From the NCBI GenBank assembly GCA_013365365.1, contig JABVXU010000977.1:1-13154 (forward strand): a DNA stretch of 13,154 nucleotides, in the 5' to 3' direction. The notes under the pieces were generated by a model. The model ran no database searches. It worked only from the letters and a program-made list of their open reading frames with translations, and was not told where the DNA came from. Shown one piece after another: positions 8,656 through 13,154 of this stretch. The stretch comes from Cruorifilaria tuberocauda (lineage: Eukaryota > Nematoda > Chromadorea > Rhabditida > Onchocercidae). The translations under genes and the position numbers were made by a program. The first letter of the stretch is position 1. Every line of letters begins with the position of its first letter.

Positions 8656-10944
8656 ATGATTACTCTGTCTTACTGTATTATCATATTATTTTTAATAGTA
8701 CCATTAAACTGTGATGATAATGCTGAAGAAAGTAAACCAAATATAATGGATGAATATCATACTATTATAAAATACGTATCGGTTATACTTTTTTCACTAC
8801 ACCTGTTATACGGTATTACCGGTAATGCACTAATGCTTATTGTATTTTGTATTACACGAGAGAAATATTTTGCATTCATTCTTATTGCAACACAACTAAT
8901 TATTTGCAATTTCTTAAGTTTTTCCTCACAAATTGCCGTCGTATTACCTGAAATATTACTAAGAAATAGTTCAAATGGCAAGTTAATTTACTTATGTATA
9001 TTTACTTTATTACAGCTTAAAGTATACAATCATTCAAATTGAACGCTGAACAAATATGATTTTAATCAAGAAGAAAGATATGTTTTATTTTTAATGCCGG
9101 ATATTAAAAATCTGTAATAGTAGGATATAATTTGTTAATCAGTTTAATGCCCTTAATGAAAATGAAACTGGAAATTAATATTTGATAACTAACATCAGTT
9201 TACTTGGAAAATAAAAATTATATCGGAGATTTAAATGGGAAAAAAAAAATTGAAACTTATTTCATTTTAAGAAATACTTTCATTCATGAAATTCATGAAA
9301 TATCCATTTTTCCTTTCTTTCTTAGAAGTTACTTTGGAGATTATTACTAAAAGTTATATTACTTTCATCTTTGATTATCTTTTCAGTGAATTAATTTTGA
9401 TATATTTCAGTGGAAGAAGAAGCATTGATTGTTAATCATGCATTCTCAAACGTCAAAACGTTCGCATTTTATTCCACGCTACATTTTTCATTTCTACTAA
9501 CACTGAATCGTTTTGTTGCAATAATCTTACCGGAATACAATGATCTTTTCAAATCAGTAAAACTGTATTTGTTAATTATTTTTGTATGGTTAACAGTTTT
9601 TGGTATGATTTATTAATTTCTCATATAAAATTGTTGCTAACATTTGAAAATTTTATTAAATTACTCTTTTTTTTTGTTTATTACGTTTTATTTAATAATT
9701 CACGTTTATAGTTTCTGGATTAAAAAAAAAAAATAAATTCCATTTAAAACGATTATAATAGTTTGAAAATCAAAATCGATATATTGCTATATTTATTCGG
9801 TTTAAATAGAGATATTAATTTTCTATTCAATAGTTTTATATTTCAACTTTTTTTAATGCCTGTTTTTTTTTTTTGCTTACTTACTATTACAGTTTCAGTT
9901 TCAGATTATACAGAAACAGTAATACTATGAAATTGATAAACAGTTCAATTATTAATTGCAACTTTCAGCTACTTCATTTGCGGATTTTTACTTCTGTACC
10001 AGATCATTTCACGTGGAGGATTTATGGTGGGTATTACGCTGTACAAAGCAATCATATGAAAGTGGCGAAGCTTATTTAAGGTTTCTTAGAATTTCACCTT
10101 ATTTTTTTTTTTTAATTTCAAAATTTTTTTTCAAAAATTTTTTTTTTCAAATACTATTATGCATTTTATTTTTCAATAAGTAAAATGCATGATAGTATTT
10201 GGAGATTTGCATTTTACTTTTCATGCATTTTACTTTTTCAATTTTACTTTTTTACTCTTTCGTTTAACATTTACTCTAATATTATTTGTTTTCATTTCAA
10301 TAATTTTCAGTTTTTATAAGATTTGGACAATATCGCTACCTGCTGCAATGTTCGTTATGTATGTTGCAATATTCTATAATATTCGTCGTAAACGTCGTAC
10401 TGCTTTAAACGTTATTACTACGCAAAGTTCGTCTGCATGAAATTATTACTTTCCTTTATAGTATAATAAAAATTTATAAAAAAAAAAAACTAACATAACT
10501 TATACACAGATAAATCTTATTAATTACTTTAAATTTTCTTCAAATTCATCTTTGAAATCATTTTACACTTTTTTTTTTCTTATTACTAAATTAAAAGAGA
10601 GAAAAAAAAAAGCATGTTTAGTGACAACATGGACGTCATCCGGAAATGAACAAACGTTAACGGAAAATTCAAGCTACGAACGATCATTGTTAATTCAGGC
10701 GGTACTTACTTGTGGTACAATAGAAATTAGGACGATTATAAATCTTTTACCATTGTTTGCATTTAAAATGTTCGGTGAAAAAGCTATTATTCCACTGAAT
10801 ATTTTCATTAACTGTTACGTGATTTTAAGTCATGGCGTTCTACCAACTGTTTATTTTATTTACAACAAACGAGCGCGTAATATTGCAAAATATCTATTTT
10901 TACATTTAAATTGGAAAAAGGATAGGAATGACTTCATGTTTTAG
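8656..10944 (+). CDS. Srx-like seven-transmembrane chemoreceptor, five exons
   Basis: This gene encodes a predicted G-protein-coupled chemosensory receptor of the nematode serpentine (Srx-like) type, acting in the membrane of sensory cells. My exon model is 8656-8995, 9411-9602, 9969-10080, 10311-10426 and 10622-10944, totalling 1083 bases and 360 residues. Three acceptors end in TTTCAG, and every junction keeps the frame open. A hydrophobic leader (residues 1-19, ending LNC) looks like a signal peptide. Helices lie at about 36-64 (with GITGN), 71-99, 125-152 (followed by LTLNRFVAI, the family's LNRF-type motif), 164-182, 219-238, 276-301 and 309-334 (with GVLPTVYFIYN, resembling the NPxxY region). 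Cys187 and Cys202 lie in the loop before helix 5, and an N-S-S glycosylation sequon is at residue 104. No cysteine sits at the usual place before helix 3. The last intron is uncertain: donors after 10387, 10396 and 10426 are all phase-compatible, and its acceptor (ATGTTTAG) is weak. A related gene starts at 13006. The ligand is unknown. Confidence 0.82.
10148..10201 (+). repeat. Near-perfect hairpin inside intron 3 of the receptor gene
   Basis: Two 21-base arms, 10148-10168 and 10181-10201, are reverse complements with one difference, which is a G-U pair in RNA (10158 with 10191). Three further pairs (one G-U) tighten the loop to six bases at 10172-10177. G-U and A-U pairs extend the outer end by about four. 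It lies wholly within the intron 10081-10310, in the receptor's sense direction. The size resembles a microRNA precursor or a small palindromic insertion, but expression cannot be judged from DNA. Confidence 0.8.
10158..10250. repeat. GCATTTTACTTTT-type short repeats in intron 3
   Basis: ATGCATTTTATTTTTCA (from 10159), TGCATTTTACTTTTCA (from 10207) and TGCATTTTACTTTTTCA (from 10223) are close copies, followed by a shorter ATTTTACTTTTTTA. The first overlaps the left arm of the intronic hairpin. The hairpin could therefore have arisen from a pre-existing repeat unit duplicated in inverted orientation. Confidence 0.6.
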
Positions 10945-11436
10945 CTTAAAACAAAACTAAAATATATCTCTTAATCTTATGCAAAAAAAACAGAAGTAAT
11001 AGAAATTTTTTTTTTTTTGAAAATTGAAATTTAATTCTCATGAAAATTGGAAACAAAAATTAAAATTGTTATAATTAGAATTTAAAAAATTTTTCAATTT
11101 ACAAAAGCAGAAAAATTGCAATATACTGATCAAACTTTTCTTGGAAAAGCTAACAATGCTTAATGGTGAAGTTTTATTTCCATTTCATGCTCATTAAGTT
11201 TTAGGTCGCCGTTTCTTCAAGGTACTGTAATATGATTAATAATTTTTATCAGCGTTACCTTAAATCTTGATAGGCACTGATAAATAAATATACTTTGATT
11301 AATTTTGATGAAATTTTCATCAAAAAACTTATACAGTTAAAAAATTTATTTGTTATTATTTTTTTAATTTTAGAAACGTTTTTTATTGATTTTTCATTGA
11401 AAGTTTTTAGTGGTAACGTATGATAATTTATATCAA
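10945..11436. other. 3' flank of the receptor gene
   Basis: AT-rich sequence follows the TAG stop. No canonical AATAAA was found in the first 300 bases, so the polyadenylation site is unclear. The minus-strand open frame at 11255-11440 has no recognisable features. A near-palindrome at 11303-11325 is listed separately. Confidence 0.45.
11303..11325. repeat. 23-bp near-palindrome
   Basis: TTTTGATGAAA (11303-11313) and TTTCATCAAAA (11315-11325) are perfect reverse complements around one central T. It could form a cruciform or serve as a dimeric protein site. It lies 359 bases after the receptor stop codon, just before the inverted repeat copy at 11437. No function is implied by the sequence alone. 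Confidence 0.85.
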
Positions 11437-11775
11437 TCAAAAGTATTATCGACTAAAAATTACAACAAAGGTTAAAACAATTTTGAAAACACATATTGTA
11501 GTAATCGTTTCAAAATGAGAATATTGTATAAGTATTGAGTATAATTTATTACTGGAAGAAATATCATATTGCATTAAAATGGTACTGGTGTTATTGTAAT
11601 TCGATAAAATAGTATAAACGGCAAGTATTACTGTAGTTCGATAAAATGGTGAAACGGTAGGCATTACTGTAGTCCGATAAAATAATAGAAACGTTACTGT
11701 AACCTGATAAAATAGCAAAAACTGTAGGTATTACTGTAATTCGATAAAATAGTAATGCTGTATTTGGATGAAACA
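11437..11775 (-). repeat. Minisatellite with unique tail, copy 2 (inverted)
   Basis: This is the reverse complement of the repeat at 4489-4915. The unique tail occupies about 11441-11600, and about five degenerate 38-base units follow to about 11775, including CGATAAAATAGTA and TTACTGTA strings. The match to copy 1 ends at the same point in both copies (GATAATACTT in copy 1 orientation). The minus-strand open frame at 11446-11718 is simply this repeat read through and is not a gene. Confidence 0.85.
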
Positions 11776-12949
11776 GAAGAAGTCCTACAATTTAACCATT
11801 AAATGATTTGAGAACGTAAACTTCTTACCTGTACGAGAGATCGAGTATGAACGTACGTGAGAAAATATGTAAGTTTTCCGTAAAACTGTTAAAATATTTG
11901 AACAATCTGCTTCTTAAATCTTAATTTTGGATAAGAATTCTACAATTTTCAGTAGTTAAAGAAAAAAAAAATGGAATAAATAACTTCTATTACCTCAAAC
12001 AGCTCCCTACCAAATTAATATTAACTTCTTTATTAATCACTTCTTATTTCTTTCATATCTTGATAAACATTTTTAGCTAAGTAAATTTAATTTGATAGCT
12101 TGCTCTCATGATGCATATATTTGAGAATAAGATAAAATTTAAAAAAAAAACGAAATAATTTTAAATTCCCAAAAGGTTAAAGAATATTTAATTACAGTCG
12201 TTTTTTTTTTGATTGTGTGAAATAAAAAGCAATGTAATGTTACTATTTTTTGTCACTCCAAAATATTTTTTTCAAGTAAATCAATGATTGTTTGAAGTAA
12301 AAGAGATTAATAGTAAAAGGGACCAAATTATCGACTGGAATCGATTGGAAGAAAAAAATAAATAAATGATAGTAGTACTCCTTTGTGATTATTTTTAATC
12401 GTTAAAATTTAAATTACAAAAAGAAATCCTTTTATGAAATTTTTGTTTGCTCATTTTAAAGTATACTTATGCAATAAAATTATACTTTAGCATTTAGTAT
12501 ATAATCCGGTTACTGGTATTATCCATGTCAAGCAAAATTGCATGTCCTAAAATGAATACTTTATTAGATTATTAAGTTAATAAAAAGATCAGGTAGAGAA
12601 AAACTAAATGCTTTTCCTTTTTCATTATCAGTTTAATTTTAGATTTACAAATAATGGAGACAACGGTAAAACTAACATACTTTAAGAATCTTCTTCAACG
12701 ACAATTTTGATCGATGTAAACTTTCACTGAAGATATTTACAATTAAAAATCATGATACATAGAATAAATTACTCTTAGCAATTTTGAGAATACAAAACAA
12801 AATAGAAACTTCGCTTTGCGGTCAAATTCATTTCTGTCATTAAATATTAACATATTGATTGTAACATGTCATCTTGAAATTTGATCACAAATCATTTTAA
12901 ATGTTGAAATACATTTTAAAGTATCCACTAAAGCTTTTAGCTGATTGCG
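11776..12949. other. Gene-free stretch between the two receptor genes
   Basis: No supported coding region. A small hairpin with nine-base arms, TAAAGTATA at 12457-12465 and TATACTTTA at 12481-12489, lies here, with a 15-base loop that contains AATAAA. ATTTTAAA-type duplications occur at 12893-12921. The right end is presumably promoter sequence of the gene starting at 13006. Confidence 0.5.
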
Positions 12950-12950
12950 A

Positions 12951-12958
12951 TTACGTCA
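12951..12958. promoter_or_regulatory. CRE-like TTACGTCA site
   Basis: TTACGTCA (TGACGTAA on the other strand) is a known variant of the cAMP-response/bZIP binding site. It lies 48 bases upstream of the start codon at 13006. An eight-base match can arise by chance, and no counterpart was noticed upstream of the first receptor gene. Confidence 0.2.
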
Positions 12959-12990
12959 TTTCAATGACTTAAATGAAGTAATTTGTGAAG

Positions 12991-12997
12991 TTTCCAG
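12991..12997 (+). promoter_or_regulatory. Candidate trans-splice acceptor for the second receptor gene
   Basis: TTTCCAG ends eight bases before the start codon at 13006, a typical position for spliced-leader addition in nematodes. No upstream exon is recognisable. The short leader contrasts with the 68-base one predicted for the paralogue at 8656. Confidence 0.45.
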
Positions 12998-13005
12998 AAA
13001 GAATT

Positions 13006-13154
13006 ATGATGAACAAAGTAACGAATCGTCTTTATTGTATTATTGCTTTATTCCTCATATTACCTGTAAATTGTTACGGAGGGAATGCGACGGATATTTT
13101 CGACGTACGAAACGATTATAATATAGTGGAAAGATACGTGGCAATTGTACTGTT
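13006..13154 (+). CDS. Paralogous Srx-like receptor, 5' end only
   Basis: The first 49 codons of a second receptor gene are open to the right edge of the window. Its N-terminus repeats that of the first gene. YCIIALFLILPVNC aligns with YCIIILFLIVPLNC (11 of 14 identical), and after a variable stretch YVAIVL aligns with YVSVIL at the start of helix 1. The leader again looks like a signal peptide ending in Cys. An N-A-T glycosylation sequon follows at about residue 27. The start is the first of two adjacent ATG codons; the second, at 13009, is equally possible. It lies about 2.06 kb after the stop of the first gene, on the same strand, as expected for a tandem duplication. The rest of the gene, including all but the beginning of helix 1, is outside the window. 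Confidence 0.8.
   Translation, partial: MMNKVTNRLYCIIALFLILPVNCYGGNATDIFDVRNDYNIVERYVAIVL

Noticed and set aside
8757..8981. Minus-strand open frame of 74 codons
   Set aside because: It is a shadow of receptor exon 1, whose plus-strand reading has helices, leader and consistent splicing.
8656..9042. Receptor exon 1 as a stand-alone 128-codon gene
   Set aside because: The frame runs into intron sequence. Splicing after 8995 (GTATAT) to 9411 continues the receptor with helix 3 and the LNRF motif.
9873..10079. Alternative reading of exon 3 in the 68-codon frame
   Set aside because: All nearby acceptors from 9892 to 9919 put the preceding exon in a frame that stops, whereas the acceptor ending at 9968 joins the other frame cleanly and gives a coherent loop with two cysteines.
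11446..11718. 90-codon minus-strand open frame
   Set aside because: It is the minisatellite and tail repeat read through. The second copy of the repeat at 4489-4915 shows this is dispersed repeat DNA.
1..13154. CRISPR array, tRNA or rRNA genes
   Set aside because: No regularly spaced direct repeats with unique spacers, no tRNA-like cloverleaf and no rRNA-like conserved blocks were seen, and the window is eukaryotic.

Overview
The window looks like nuclear DNA from a nematode, and its repeats and receptor family fit a parasitic (spirurid or filarial-like) worm. It is very AT-rich. The one intact gene has short introns of about 195 to 415 bases, three of which end in TTTCAG, and it belongs to the nematode-expanded serpentine chemoreceptor group. 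A broken BEL/Pao LTR retrotransposon lies to its left. There are no bacterial-style operons, ribosome binding sites, rRNA or tRNA genes. The genus is an inference and cannot be fixed from the sequence alone.

Layout: 1-1508 is AT-rich non-coding DNA with a small tandem repeat. 1509-3951 is an old retrotransposon remnant. It has a long terminal repeat-like block (1509-1826), the 3' half of a BEL/Pao pol gene on the minus strand (about 2085-3470, full of stops and frame breaks), and a second partial copy of the terminal repeat (3841-3951). 3952-8580 is mostly gene-free. It contains one copy of a 38-bp-unit minisatellite with a unique tail (4489-4915) and a stem-loop with a TATA-like box just upstream (7091-7185).

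8656-10944 is a complete-looking five-exon gene for a seven-transmembrane receptor of the Srx-like chemoreceptor type. I predict 360 residues; the exon phases join without a stop and all seven hydrophobic helices are present. A second inverted copy of the minisatellite and tail lies at 11437-11775, so the receptor gene sits between two inward-facing inverted copies. The start of a second, clearly related receptor gene begins at 13006 and runs off the right edge. The right part is therefore probably one end of a tandem receptor cluster transcribed left to right.

I see no operon-like or pathway relationship beyond this paralogy. The least explained structures are a near-perfect hairpin inside intron 3 of the receptor gene (10148-10201), the stem-loop at 7121-7185, and the young inverted repeat pair that brackets the gene. 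I found no convincing evidence of a wholly new system.
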